From positions 1-37,200 of the forward strand of contig JBDNFD010000072.1 in assembly GCA_041689995.1 (NCBI GenBank): a stretch of DNA of 37,200 nucleotides, given 5' to 3'. Shown here one piece after another: positions 21,640-30,206 of the stretch. The translations under genes were made by a program, and so were the position numbers. Position 1 is the first letter of the stretch, and every line of letters starts with the position of its first letter. The notes beneath the pieces were generated by a model. That model searched no databases. It was not told where the DNA came from and saw only the letters and a program-made list of their open reading frames with translations. The stretch is from DASSWG01 sp041689995. GTDB lineage: Bacteria; Bacteroidota; Bacteroidia; Flavobacteriales; Flavobacteriaceae.

Positions 21640-23898
21640 TTATTTTGGTTCAACTAAGACAACTTCGGGTTTTTCAACCACATTATTCGTTGTCGCTGGA
21701 ACGATGATTTCCTGTTTTATATCTGCGGTATCTTCGGCTTCTACATCCGAATGTCCGCCCAAAATCGGCGCGATCACCAAGGCCACCAAGCATGTCAATT
21801 TAATAAGAATATTCATGGATGGTCCCGAAGTATCTTTAAACGGATCGCCAACTGTGTCGCCGGTAACCGCCGCTTTATGTGCCTCACTTCCTTTATAGGT
21901 CATTTCTCCATCAATTTCTACTCCCGCTTCAAAAGATTTTTTCGCATTGTCCCAAGCGCCACCGGCATTGTTTTGAAATATTGCCCACATTACCCCGGAA
22001 ACACATACTCCAGCCATATATCCACCGAGAGGTTCCGCGCCAAAGAGCAATCCTATAATTACAGGGAAAATAATGGTCATCAGTCCAGGTAGAATCATTT
22101 CGCGCAAAGCTGCTTTGGTTGAAATATCAACGCATTTTGCATATTCTGGTGTTCCTGTTCCTTCCATAATACCAGGAATTTCCTTGAATTGTCGGCGTAC
22201 TTCTTGTACCATTTCCATCGCTGCTTTTCCTACGGATTTCATTGCCAAGGCAGAAAAAACCACCGGAATCATTCCACCAACGAAAAGCATGGCGAGGACA
22301 TCAGCCTTAAAAATATTGATGCCATCAATTCCCGTGAAAGTTACATAAGCTGCAAAAAGCGCCAAGGCTGTCAATGCTGCGGAAGCGATCGCAAATCCTT
22401 TTCCGACCGCTGCAGTAGTATTTCCCACGGAATCGAGAATATCGGTACGTTCGCGCACCTCCTTCGGCAATTCGCTCATTTCGGCGACACCACCGGCATT
22501 ATCGGCAATAGGTCCAAACGCATCAATTGCCAATTGCATGGCCGTGGTCGCCATCATAGCCGATGCAGCCAAAGCAACACCATAAAACCCGGCCAATTCG
22601 TAGGAACCATAAATCGCCGCGGCAAACAACAAAACGGACAGAAAGGTAGATTTCATTCCCACCGCCAAACCAGCGATAATATTTGTGGCCGCACCGGTTG
22701 AACTGTTTCGCACGATATCCATAACCGGTTTTTTTCCCAAACTGGTGTAATAAGCGGTTACCACAGAAATTAATGCTCCTACGGCCAATCCGATCAAAGT
22801 TGCATAAAATACGTTAATGGAAGCAATTTCCTTCACCCCTTCCCCGAAGAAACTCATGTGCAAGGTTTCCGGTAAAATCCAATCGATCAAAAAATATCCC
22901 GCAATGGCTGTCAAAACGATGGCTACCCAGTTTCCAAAATCCAAAGCAGCTTGCACTTTACTTTCGCGCGCATCGTTATTCGGTATTTTCACCAATAAAG
23001 TCCCTATGATCGAAGCCAAAATTCCAGTTCCAGCAATGACAATTGGAAGAAGGATCGGGCCCATATTATTAAATTTATCTATAAAAGGAGCGGCGACCGA
23101 CATATCTCGTATCACGTAGTTCCCCAAAACCATGGCTGCCAAAACGGTCGCAACGTAACTACCAAAAAGGTCAGCACCCATGCCAGCAACATCGCCCACA
23201 TTATCCCCCACATTATCAGCAATGGTCGCCGGATTTCGTGGATCGTCTTCTGGAATTCCAGCCTCTACTTTTCCTACCAAATCTGCACCAACATCTGCTG
23301 CCTTTGTATAAATTCCGCCACCTACACGTGCAAAAAGCGCAATGGATTCCGCTCCTAAAGAAAAACCTGCCAAGGCCTCCAAAGCGACGGTCATGTTTTC
23401 ATAAAAAGAACCTTCCCCTCCGACAAATTGGTTCACGAAGAAAAAGAACAATAAGCTAAGTCCCAGAACAGCGAGGCCAGCAACGCCAAGTCCCATTACC
23501 GTTCCACCGCCGAAAGAAACTTTCAGTGCTTGTGGCAAGCTGGTTTTAGCCGCCTCCGCAGTTCGTGAATTTGCCTCAGTGGCAATACGCATGCCAATAT
23601 TTCCAGCCAAAGCCGAAAAAAAACCGCCCATAATAAAAGCAGGAACGATCATCCAACTCGTTGAATCCACAATCAGGGAAATGGAAAATAGTGCAATGGA
23701 AGCCAAGATCACAAAAACCACCAACAAGCGGTATTCTGCATGCAAAAATGCCAATGCACCTTCTTTGATACTCTTTGAAATAAATTGCATCCGGGCATCG
23801 CCTGCCGGTTGATTTTTCACCCACTTCGCCTTAATGGCCATAAAAATGAGCCCTATAATAGCAAAGATAATAGGTAGCCAGATAATGTTCGATTCCAT
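21640..23898 (-). CDS. hppA: Membrane-bound ion-translocating pyrophosphatase, K+-dependent type
   Basis: The enzyme hydrolyses pyrophosphate and uses the energy to pump H+ or Na+ across the inner membrane. The 752-residue protein has about 16 hydrophobic segments. Core motifs are YTKAADVGADLVGKVE and DDPRNPATIADNVGDNVGD (pyrophosphate and Mg2+ site) and DAFGPIADNAGGVAEMS. The motif GNTTAAVGKG has Ala where K+-independent enzymes have Lys, which places it in the K+-dependent group; many members of that group pump Na+. The C-terminus carries a charged tail of about 35 residues past the last membrane segment. It is a single gene with its own -7 box. Confidence 0.95.
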   Translation of the reverse strand: MESNIIWLPIIFAIIGLIFMAIKAKWVKNQPAGDARMQFISKSIKEGALAFLHAEYRLLVVFVILASIALFSISLIVDSTSWMIVPAFIMGGFFSALAGNIGMRIATEANSRTAEAAKTSLPQALKVSFGGGTVMGLGVAGLAVLGLSLLFFFFVNQFVGGEGSFYENMTVALEALAGFSLGAESIALFARVGGGIYTKAADVGADLVGKVEAGIPEDDPRNPATIADNVGDNVGDVAGMGADLFGSYVATVLAAMVLGNYVIRDMSVAAPFIDKFNNMGPILLPIVIAGTGILASIIGTLLVKIPNNDARESKVQAALDFGNWVAIVLTAIAGYFLIDWILPETLHMSFFGEGVKEIASINVFYATLIGLAVGALISVVTAYYTSLGKKPVMDIVRNSSTGAATNIIAGLAVGMKSTFLSVLLFAAAIYGSYELAGFYGVALAASAMMATTAMQLAIDAFGPIADNAGGVAEMSELPKEVRERTDILDSVGNTTAAVGKGFAIASAALTALALFAAYVTFTGIDGINIFKADVLAMLFVGGMIPVVFSALAMKSVGKAAMEMVQEVRRQFKEIPGIMEGTGTPEYAKCVDISTKAALREMILPGLMTIIFPVIIGLLFGAEPLGGYMAGVCVSGVMWAIFQNNAGGAWDNAKKSFEAGVEIDGEMTYKGSEAHKAAVTGDTVGDPFKDTSGPSMNILIKLTCLVALVIAPILGGHSDVEAEDTADIKQEIIVPATTNNVVEKPEVVLVEPK

Positions 23899-23938
23899 AA
23901 ATGATTGATATAATGGTTAGGCACTAATTTTAAAGTTG

Positions 23939-23946
23939 CAAAAATA
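23939..23946 (-). promoter_or_regulatory. Putative -7 box of hppA
   Basis: TATTTTTG on the minus strand matches TAnnTTTG, 40 bp before the hppA start codon. Confidence 0.4.
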
Positions 23947-24044
23947 GGAAAATCATACAGAACTAAAAAACAATAATTTTTTAAGAAAAAAAAGGGAGGC
24001 TCGTTCAAGATGAAGACCTTCGAGAAAGAAAATAGGTTTGACAT

Positions 24045-25349
24045 TCAATCATCCTTTTGACCGTTTTCCAGAGCCGTTTTGTTCTTTTTAAAAGGGCGAA
24101 TGATCAAGCGTGCTGCTTTGTCAAAATTAATATAATTATATGTCCAGTTAAAAAAGGTAATTATCCTATTACGGAAACCAACCAAAAACCACAAGTGGAT
24201 GAACATCCAAATAAACCACGCAAAAAAGCCGCCAAAATGAAATTTCCTGATATCCACCACCGCTTTGTTTCTTCCAACTGTTGCCATGGTGCCTTTATCG
24301 AAATAAGAGAAAGGTTGCATTTCTTTTCCCCTCCATATATTTTTAAAGTTTTTAGCCAAACGCTTTGCTTGTTGAATGGCTGGTTGGGCTACCATTGGAA
24401 ATCCTTTTGGATATTCATCGGTTTTCATCATGGCGATATCACCCAGCGCAAAAATATCCTCAAATCCCTTTACTTGGTTGAATTCATTTACCTTATATCG
24501 ATTGGTTTTTTCTTTCATTGAAGATTCCAAACCAGGAATCCCGGCACCTGTGACTCCCGCACTCCATATAAAAGTATCGGTAATAAAATCTTGTCCTTCA
24601 CTGGTTTTTACGGTAATACCGTCATAATCCTGCACCATTACATTTAGGTGTATTTCAACGCCCAAATTTCTTAAAAAATGTGCTGCTTTTTTGGAAGCAT
24701 GTTCGCTCATAGGGGGCAAAACCCTGTTGTTTCCCTCCAATAAATGAATCTGGATTTCGTTCGGATCAATATCAGGATAATCTTTGGCCACAATATGGTT
24801 TCTTACTTCTGCCAAGGCGCCGCTCAATTCGACGCCCGTAGGTCCGGCACCAGCGATCACAAAATTCAACAAGGCCCGTCGTTTCACTACATCTTCGGTA
24901 ATTGTGGCTTGTTCGAGGTTCTCTAAAATTAAACTTCGAATGTTCAATGCTTGTGGCACTGTTTTCATCCACATTGCATACTTTTCAATATTCACATTTC
25001 CAAAAAAATTAGTTTTGGAACCGGTAGCAATCACCAAATAATCATAGGTGATATCGCCAATATCCGCACGAACCGTTTTTGTTTTAGGATCGATGGAAGT
25101 AACTTCACCCAACCTAAAAAAGGCATTTTTACTCTTTTTTAAAATTTTACGTAAAGGATAAGCGATAGAGTCCGGCTCCAGACTGGCCGTGGAAACTTGG
25201 TACAATAAAGGTTGGAAAGTATGGTAATTCCTCTTGTCCAACATTACCAATTGAATATTTTCTTTGATAATCCTTTTTGCCAAGGTAATGCCGGCAAAAC
25301 CCCCTCCAATAATGACCACACGTGGCTCTTTGGAATTTGGAACGTTCAT
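24045..25349 (-). CDS. ndh: Type II NADH:quinone oxidoreductase
   Basis: NDH-2 passes electrons from NADH to quinone without pumping ions. The 434-residue protein has two Rossmann motifs, GGGFAG near residue 15 for FAD and GAGPTGVELSGALAE near 170 for NADH. Between them is RNYHTFQPLLYQVSTA, and FIWSAGV and ALGDIA come later. The C-terminal region (GFFAWFIWMFIHLWFLVGFR) is strongly hydrophobic and would anchor the enzyme to the inner membrane. ATG 25349 was chosen because the frame's upstream extension (to 25535) overlaps the divergent sigma-factor gene and a -7 box lies 18 bp upstream. Confidence 0.93.
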   Translation of the reverse strand: MNVPNSKEPRVVIIGGGFAGITLAKRIIKENIQLVMLDKRNYHTFQPLLYQVSTASLEPDSIAYPLRKILKKSKNAFFRLGEVTSIDPKTKTVRADIGDITYDYLVIATGSKTNFFGNVNIEKYAMWMKTVPQALNIRSLILENLEQATITEDVVKRRALLNFVIAGAGPTGVELSGALAEVRNHIVAKDYPDIDPNEIQIHLLEGNNRVLPPMSEHASKKAAHFLRNLGVEIHLNVMVQDYDGITVKTSEGQDFITDTFIWSAGVTGAGIPGLESSMKEKTNRYKVNEFNQVKGFEDIFALGDIAMMKTDEYPKGFPMVAQPAIQQAKRLAKNFKNIWRGKEMQPFSYFDKGTMATVGRNKAVVDIRKFHFGGFFAWFIWMFIHLWFLVGFRNRIITFFNWTYNYINFDKAARLIIRPFKKNKTALENGQKDD

Positions 25350-25366
25350 AGCTTTAAATTTTGCTG

Positions 25367-25374
25367 CAAAGATA
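25367..25374 (-). promoter_or_regulatory. Putative -7 box of ndh
   Basis: TATCTTTG on the minus strand matches TAnnTTTG, 17 bp before the ndh start codon, implying a very short leader. Confidence 0.5.
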
Positions 25375-25470
25375 TTCCTTAAAAAACTATTTCCCGGAAC
25401 AACTTCATAAATTATCTTTTCTTTGTAACATTCTAGAAGAAAAATCAACTTATACGCAATCCATTCTATT

Positions 25471-25965
25471 TTGAAGAAAGAGCTTGAACATACTTTTGTC
25501 GAACTTCTTGAGAAAAACCAGAACATCGTGCACAAGGTTTGCCGAATCTATACGAATGATCAGGATTCGCACAACGACCTGTTTCAGGAAATAACGATTC
25601 AATTGTGGAAAGCTTATCCGAAATTCCGAGGCGATTCAAAATTCAGCACTTGGATGTACAGGGTGGCTTTGAACACGGCAATCACCATTTATCGAAAAGC
25701 GAAAAGGGCTCCGAAAACGCAAGATTTTGACAGTGTGCTTTTTAAAATCAGTTCCACGGGATATGACGATACTGAGGAGCAGCAACTGAAACTCATGTAC
25801 GCCGCCGTAAAGGAATTGAACGATATTGATAAGGCTTTGGTGTTCCTTTATTTGGAAGACAAAGATTATCGGGAAATTTCGGAAACATTGGGGATTAGTG
25901 AAGTGAATGCCCGGGTAAAAATGAACCGGATAAAAAAGAAATTACGAACAATTTTAAATCCGTAG
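25471..25965 (+). CDS. ECF-type RNA polymerase sigma factor
   Basis: A 164-residue sigma-70 family protein with only regions 2 and 4, as in ECF sigma factors. Region 2 is HNDLFQEITIQLWKAYPKF and SKFSTWMYRVALNTAI (residues ~35-75). Region 4 is LVFLYLEDKDYREISETLGI followed by ARVKMNRIKKKL (residues ~125-160), the helix-turn-helix for the -35 element. The only start near the family N-terminus is TTG 25471. The next gene starts 4 bp after its stop codon and is probably its membrane regulator. Target genes are unknown. Confidence 0.9.
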   Translation: MKKELEHTFVELLEKNQNIVHKVCRIYTNDQDSHNDLFQEITIQLWKAYPKFRGDSKFSTWMYRVALNTAITIYRKAKRAPKTQDFDSVLFKISSTGYDDTEEQQLKLMYAAVKELNDIDKALVFLYLEDKDYREISETLGISEVNARVKMNRIKKKLRTILNP

Positions 25966-25969
25966 AAAA

Positions 25970-26587
25970 ATGGATGAACTGGAAATACTGAAAAAAGACT
26001 GGAAGAGACGTGAAAATGATCTTCCGCATTTAAAAGCTTCGGAAATTTACCCGATGTTGCTGAAAAAGTCTTCTTCCATCGTGAAATGGATATTCATAAT
26101 CAGCCTGATTGAACTGTCCATTTCCACTTTTTTGAATATCTATTTGACAGATGATCAATTTTGGCTTCAAGTGGAAACCATTCATTTGAAAACCATTACC
26201 GTGGGCATTTATATCATCAATTACCTCATCACCTTTGTGTTTATTTATTGCTTTTACAAAAATTATCGCCGGATTTCGACCACAGACAGCGCTTCCATGT
26301 TGATGGAAAACATCTTAAAAACCCGAAAAATCGTAAAATACTATATTATATACGTGCTGATTTCCACAGGAATAACCACCATGTTATTTTTCATTTTTTC
26401 CATTCTTTACCCGCCCGTAGGGGAAAATTCAGTGGAAGGCATAAATTGGTTTTGGTTATTGCTGATCGGTATTGCGGTGACTTCCATATTGTTAGGCCTA
26501 ATATGGATAATTTATTCTTTGCTCTATGGAATCTTATTGCGCAAGTTGAAGCGGAACTACAAAGAATTAAAACGATTGGAGAATTAG
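25970..26587 (+). CDS. Four-helix membrane protein, probable sigma-factor partner
   Basis: A 205-residue protein with a cytoplasmic, charged N-terminus of ~38 residues (MDELEILKKDWKRRENDLPH...) followed by four hydrophobic segments at about 39-58, 77-97, 123-147 and 161-190, and a basic C-terminal end. It is not a member of a family I can name with certainty. Its position 4 bp after an ECF sigma gene, and its small cytoplasmic head on a membrane bundle, suggest an anti-sigma or sensor role. That is inferred from position only. Similar proteins in flavobacteria are sometimes mislabelled as carotene monooxygenases. Confidence 0.7.
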   Translation: MDELEILKKDWKRRENDLPHLKASEIYPMLLKKSSSIVKWIFIISLIELSISTFLNIYLTDDQFWLQVETIHLKTITVGIYIINYLITFVFIYCFYKNYRRISTTDSASMLMENILKTRKIVKYYIIYVLISTGITTMLFFIFSILYPPVGENSVEGINWFWLLLIGIAVTSILLGLIWIIYSLLYGILLRKLKRNYKELKRLEN

Positions 26588-26633
26588 GGGAAATCCGGGA
26601 AAAGTTTGTGCAAAAAAACGACATTTTTAAAAA

Positions 26634-27431
26634 TCAGAATTCCCGTTGTTTGTTCAACTCCTCCTCCGCTTTTAATTCTTCTTTGGAAATAACTTTGAGG
26701 AAAGATGGATGTTGCTCTATGGCATATTCCAATTTTTCGATGATGCTGTCAAAGGATTCGTTTTCATAATCGATATCCAAGGGTTTTTTGATCACCATGG
26801 ATTGCAAAATCCCTTTCTTCTTAATTCGAAGGCCTTTTTTGTCGAAAGAACGACGAAAACCATCGATTACCACTGGAACAACAACAGGTTTATATTTCCT
26901 TATAATATGTGAAGTCCCTTTTCGCAAAGGTTTCCACGGTTTCGTGGTACCTTGAGGGAAAGTAATGACCCAGCCGTCGTTCAGCGCTTTTCCTATATTG
27001 CTGATGTCGCTCATTTTCACCTGCCGGTTAACATCTTTTCCTTTTTCGCGCCAAGTTCTCTCAACGCTCACTGAGCCGCCATAAGCAAAAAGCCGGGCAA
27101 TTAACCCCGATTGCATGGTTTCTTTTGCCGCGATATAATAAATGTTCAGTTTTGGTTGCCATAAATAACCAACATTTTTGATAGAATCTGTTCGGCCGCT
27201 CAAACTTGCATTAAATACATGAAACATCGCCACCACATCGGCAAAATAAGTCTGATGGTTGGAAACGAACAAAACATTTCTTTCCGGAAGATCTTTTATT
27301 ATTTCTGAACCTTCAATTTTTAATTCGTTGAAACCACGATAACGCCGATGAGTCAAGACGCCAAGAATGCGGATCAACCATTTTTTTAGGAACAAAATAT
27401 GTCCAAAAGGATTTCTTTTGAATAACGCCAT
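26634..27431 (-). CDS. PlsC-like 1-acyl-glycerol-3-phosphate acyltransferase
   Basis: A predicted lysophospholipid acyltransferase of 265 residues, likely acting at the inner membrane in phosphatidic acid synthesis. Motif I reads VSNHQTYFADVV, with five residues between His and Asp instead of the usual four. Motif II is GGSVSVERTWRE, motif III is FPQGTTKPW in place of the common FPEGTRS, and motif IV is VVPVVIDGFRRSF. All four blocks are in the right order. The altered spacing and the Glu-to-Gln change in motif III make activity or substrate uncertain. A -7 box precedes it. Confidence 0.83.
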   Translation of the reverse strand: MALFKRNPFGHILFLKKWLIRILGVLTHRRYRGFNELKIEGSEIIKDLPERNVLFVSNHQTYFADVVAMFHVFNASLSGRTDSIKNVGYLWQPKLNIYYIAAKETMQSGLIARLFAYGGSVSVERTWREKGKDVNRQVKMSDISNIGKALNDGWVITFPQGTTKPWKPLRKGTSHIIRKYKPVVVPVVIDGFRRSFDKKGLRIKKKGILQSMVIKKPLDIDYENESFDSIIEKLEYAIEQHPSFLKVISKEELKAEEELNKQREF

Positions 27432-27460
27432 GGAAAATTTAAAATTAGCACAAAAGTGTG

Positions 27461-27468
27461 CAAAGGTA
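27461..27468 (-). promoter_or_regulatory. Putative -7 box of the acyltransferase gene
   Basis: TACCTTTG on the minus strand matches TAnnTTTG, 29 bp before the start codon. Confidence 0.45.
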
Positions 27469-27481
27469 CAAAATAGACCTT

Positions 27482-28123
27482 TTATAACGCCAATTTCAAC
27501 AAAGCTTTAACCTCGTTTAAAATCATTCCGGTGGCTCCCCAAACGATATGTCCGTCAAATTGAAAGGCCGGAACGCTAATATCCACAGCATACGAAGTGG
27601 TCATTTTTGTTTCTATCTGAAAACTTTCGTTCATAAAATCTTCTAAATCCACTTCCAAAATGGCTTCTACTTCGTTTTCTTGCGGAATAAAATTTGGGGT
27701 TTCTTTCAGCGTTCCCAGAAAAGGATGAACAAGAAAATTGGATGGCGGGATATATATTTCTGTCAATTCGCGCCAGATTTTAATTTTTTTGGGCTCCGCT
27801 CCCACTTCTTCCCAAGTTTCGCGCAAAGCGGTAGCTTTTAAATCATTATCTTGAATTTCCATTTTTCCTCCAGGCAAAGCAATTTGACCGGAATGAACGC
27901 CTTCATAAGTTTTCCTGAGAATTAGCACCAGCATTGTTTTCCCTTCGGAGTTTGGATAGAAAAGCACCAAAACCCCAGCTTTGAAAGGTTTTTTACCTCT
28001 ACTTTTCCAATTTCTTATATCTTTGATCCGTTCAAGGGGCGCCATTTCTTCATGAAATTTTATCCCCGGAAGTTCTATTTTTTCTATTTTTGAAATCGAT
28101 TTTTTAAATTCCGAAAATGTCAT
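27482..28123 (-). CDS. NUDIX hydrolase, CoA-pyrophosphatase type
   Basis: A 213-residue NUDIX protein of the NudL/NUDT7-8 (UPF0035) type, which cleaves CoA or acyl-CoA to phosphopantetheine and 3',5'-ADP. The diagnostic segment VHSGQIALPGGKMEIQDND runs into the Nudix box ending TALRETWEEVG (about residues 76-110). Later come YIPPSNFLVHPFLG and GHIVWGATGMIL, both typical. The start codon ATG 28121-28123 overlaps, on the opposite strand, the start region of the cyclophilin gene (28117), leaving no intergenic space. The next Met is 27 residues in, so a later start would cut into the protein. Confidence 0.87.
   Translation of the reverse strand: MTFSEFKKSISKIEKIELPGIKFHEEMAPLERIKDIRNWKSRGKKPFKAGVLVLFYPNSEGKTMLVLILRKTYEGVHSGQIALPGGKMEIQDNDLKATALRETWEEVGAEPKKIKIWRELTEIYIPPSNFLVHPFLGTLKETPNFIPQENEVEAILEVDLEDFMNESFQIETKMTTSYAVDISVPAFQFDGHIVWGATGMILNEVKALLKLAL
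28085..28092 (+). promoter_or_regulatory. Putative -7 box of the cyclophilin gene, inside the NUDIX coding region
   Basis: TATTTTTG matches TAnnTTTG, 24 bp before the ATG at 28117. It lies within the first codons of the divergent NUDIX gene. Confidence 0.4.
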
Positions 28124-28845
28124 TTTTCAAGTTTCTATTTGTATTTGTTTTAGTTGGCATTTTTTCCGCTTGCCAAGATAGCAAAACCCAAAAAAATATT
28201 CCAGAAAAAGAAATTGCTCCCGTTCCGAAGAAAGTTGCCGCCGAGAAAGTGGTTATCCCCGGGGAAGCTGAGCGAAATTTTAACTTCTCGAAAATAGAAA
28301 CTATTTCCCAAAAAGATTTGAAACCCTTTCTGTTTGAATATGGAAAGGAAAACCCTGAAACCAAAATACGAATCAAAACTGATTTCGGGGATATTGTGGT
28401 TGAATTATTTACCGACACGCCTTTGCACCGCGCCAATTTTATTCATTTGGTGAAGTTGGGATATTTCAACAGTACTTTTTTTCACCGCGTAGATGAGGGT
28501 TTTGTGATTCAGGGTGGAAATAGCGATAAAGCATTTACACAAAAAATAAGGGCAAAAGTTGGAAAATTCTTAATTCCCAGCGAAGCAAGTTCGGCTCATA
28601 CTCATATTCGGGGGGCATTTTCCATGGCAAAATATCTCAAACAAAACGTGAGTGACGCTTCTTCCCCTTTCGAATTCTTTATTGTTCAAAGCAAAAACGG
28701 CGCACATCATTTGGATGGGGAACATACGGTTTTTGGAAAAGTTATTCAAGGAATGGATGTTGTGGACGCAATAAACAAAGTGCCGACAGATGAGCGGGAA
28801 TGGCCTTTGAAAAATGTTTATATGGAAATCGAGGTTATTGAATAG
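28117..28845 (+). CDS. Cyclophilin-type peptidyl-prolyl isomerase, lipoprotein
   Basis: Catalyses cis-trans isomerisation of proline bonds and acts as a folding helper in the envelope. The N-terminus is a lipoprotein signal, MSFFKFLFVFVLVGIFSACQ, with Cys at about residue 19. A charged linker follows, then the cyclophilin domain (residues ~85-240) with IKTDFGDIVVELF, NFIHLVKLGYFNSTFFHRV, GFVIQGG, FSMAK and EHTVFGKVIQGMDVVDAI. The Arg of the FHRV motif and the Gln of VIQGG are active-site residues in the family. It overlaps the NUDIX gene at its start and the next gene by 11 bp at its end (convergent). Confidence 0.93.
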   Translation: MSFFKFLFVFVLVGIFSACQDSKTQKNIPEKEIAPVPKKVAAEKVVIPGEAERNFNFSKIETISQKDLKPFLFEYGKENPETKIRIKTDFGDIVVELFTDTPLHRANFIHLVKLGYFNSTFFHRVDEGFVIQGGNSDKAFTQKIRAKVGKFLIPSEASSAHTHIRGAFSMAKYLKQNVSDASSPFEFFIVQSKNGAHHLDGEHTVFGKVIQGMDVVDAINKVPTDEREWPLKNVYMEIEVIE

Positions 28846-29458
28846 AATCTTCATTCTGTTTGTACAATGAAGGAAGCGTCAGTTTAAAAATAACCGCTAA
28901 ACCTCTGACAACTATTACGATCAGTCCTGCAATAATGAACGTCCAATTTTCGGAAAAGTTCAGTTTTATCAACAAAAAATAACTAAATCCACCCAAGATG
29001 CAAGCCGTAGCGTAAATTTCTTTCCTGAAAATTACCGGAATTTCATTGCAAAGTATATCACGGATTACCCCGCCAAAACATGCGCTTATGGTTCCAACCG
29101 CTACGCAAATCACCACTGGTAAGCCAGCAGCTATTCCCTTTTCGACGCCCACGACCGTATATAACCCGATTCCGATGGTATCGAACATAAAAAAAGAAGT
29201 TCGCAGGTAATTCAACTTATTCCTGAAAATTATGGCAAAAGCCGTGGTGGCAAAAACCACATAAACATAGGTCAGATCGCGCATCCAAGCAACGGGAAAC
29301 CCAATTAGCACATCGCGCAACGTTCCACCGCCGACAGAAGTAACAAAGCCGATAATCAGAACCCCAAATACATCCAAACGCTTTTTCATGGCGGTCAAAA
29401 CCCCCGAAATTGAGAATGCAACAACGCCCAGAATATCAATAAGCCACAAAAATTCCAT
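28835..29458 (-). CDS. TRIC/UPF0126 family membrane channel protein
   Basis: A 207-residue membrane protein made of two repeated three-helix units plus a seventh helix. Each repeat carries the family motif: SVGGGTLRDVLIG (near residue 41) and CFGGVIRDILCNE (near 127). Prokaryotic members are trimeric cation channels (TRIC), formerly UPF0126. A Leu/Ile-rich helix and a short polar tail end the protein. Its ATG shares one base with the stop codon of the RDD gene upstream (TAATG), so the two are translationally coupled. Its 3' end overlaps the cyclophilin gene by 11 bp. Confidence 0.92.
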   Translation of the reverse strand: MEFLWLIDILGVVAFSISGVLTAMKKRLDVFGVLIIGFVTSVGGGTLRDVLIGFPVAWMRDLTYVYVVFATTAFAIIFRNKLNYLRTSFFMFDTIGIGLYTVVGVEKGIAAGLPVVICVAVGTISACFGGVIRDILCNEIPVIFRKEIYATACILGGFSYFLLIKLNFSENWTFIIAGLIVIVVRGLAVIFKLTLPSLYKQNEDSIQ

Positions 29459-30171
29459 TAGTTTTGGGTATAAAATTTATAATCGAGCAGCACGGTTTCC
29501 AAAAATTTCATTGGATTTTCCTTGGGAACGACTTCCATCACCTTGGCTACTTTTTCGGATAATGAAAGAATTATTCTGTGGTTTCCTTTGGCTTTTGCTT
29601 CAATGAACATTTCCTTTATAGTTTGAATTTCCCGATCGGAAAAAACCTGTACTTGTGGATAATGAGGTTGGTGATTATCCGGGATTTCGGCGATCAACAT
29701 TTGGCGAAAAGCAACTTGCCCGCGTTCGGAAATCACCGTTGTGCCGGCAGCAATATCGCCCAAACGTTGGCCTTTTCCATTCAATAAAATAACAACCACT
29801 GCCACAGAACCACTTGTAAATTTAATATCCACAAACCGCAGTAGCCATCGAACAGCATAATTCGAAAATGCCGGTGCGGAACCGTCCAACATCACCACGC
29901 GGACTTTCATGGCTGCTTTTCCCAACGACCGGCCATTCCAAAAGGTTTCAAAAAATAAATGATACACAAAAAAAGGAAGTCCCAAAACCAAGTAATAAAC
30001 CCACATTTCACCACTGTCTAGGCCGAGTCCGTTCAGTCCCAACGACATCAAAATTGCGTAAAGGATAATCACCAAACCATCGATCAAAAATGCTATGATC
30101 CGATCCCAAAGACTGGCCACATGCTGTTCTAATTTTACATTTTGAGCAGATTCTATTTGAAAATTATCCAT
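29458..30171 (-). CDS. RDD family membrane protein
   Basis: A 237-residue protein with an RDD domain in its first ~150 residues: ASLWDRIIAFLIDGLVI (the Asp-rich first helix), then TFWNGRSLGKAAMKVRV and RWLLRFVDIKF. Three membrane helices are seen. Residues ~165-237 form a soluble C-terminal part with helices (REIQTIKEMFIEAKAKGNHR). RDD proteins are of unclear role, with proposals of transport. It is divergent from the SpoIIM-MoxR operon with only 35 bp between starts, and this pairing with a MoxR cluster is a pattern I recall from related genomes. Confidence 0.9.
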   Translation of the reverse strand: MDNFQIESAQNVKLEQHVASLWDRIIAFLIDGLVIILYAILMSLGLNGLGLDSGEMWVYYLVLGLPFFVYHLFFETFWNGRSLGKAAMKVRVVMLDGSAPAFSNYAVRWLLRFVDIKFTSGSVAVVVILLNGKGQRLGDIAAGTTVISERGQVAFRQMLIAEIPDNHQPHYPQVQVFSDREIQTIKEMFIEAKAKGNHRIILSLSEKVAKVMEVVPKENPMKFLETVLLDYKFYTQN

Positions 30172-30206
30172 TTAATTCGTTTCTTTGAAAATCTAATAAA
30201 CCAGAA

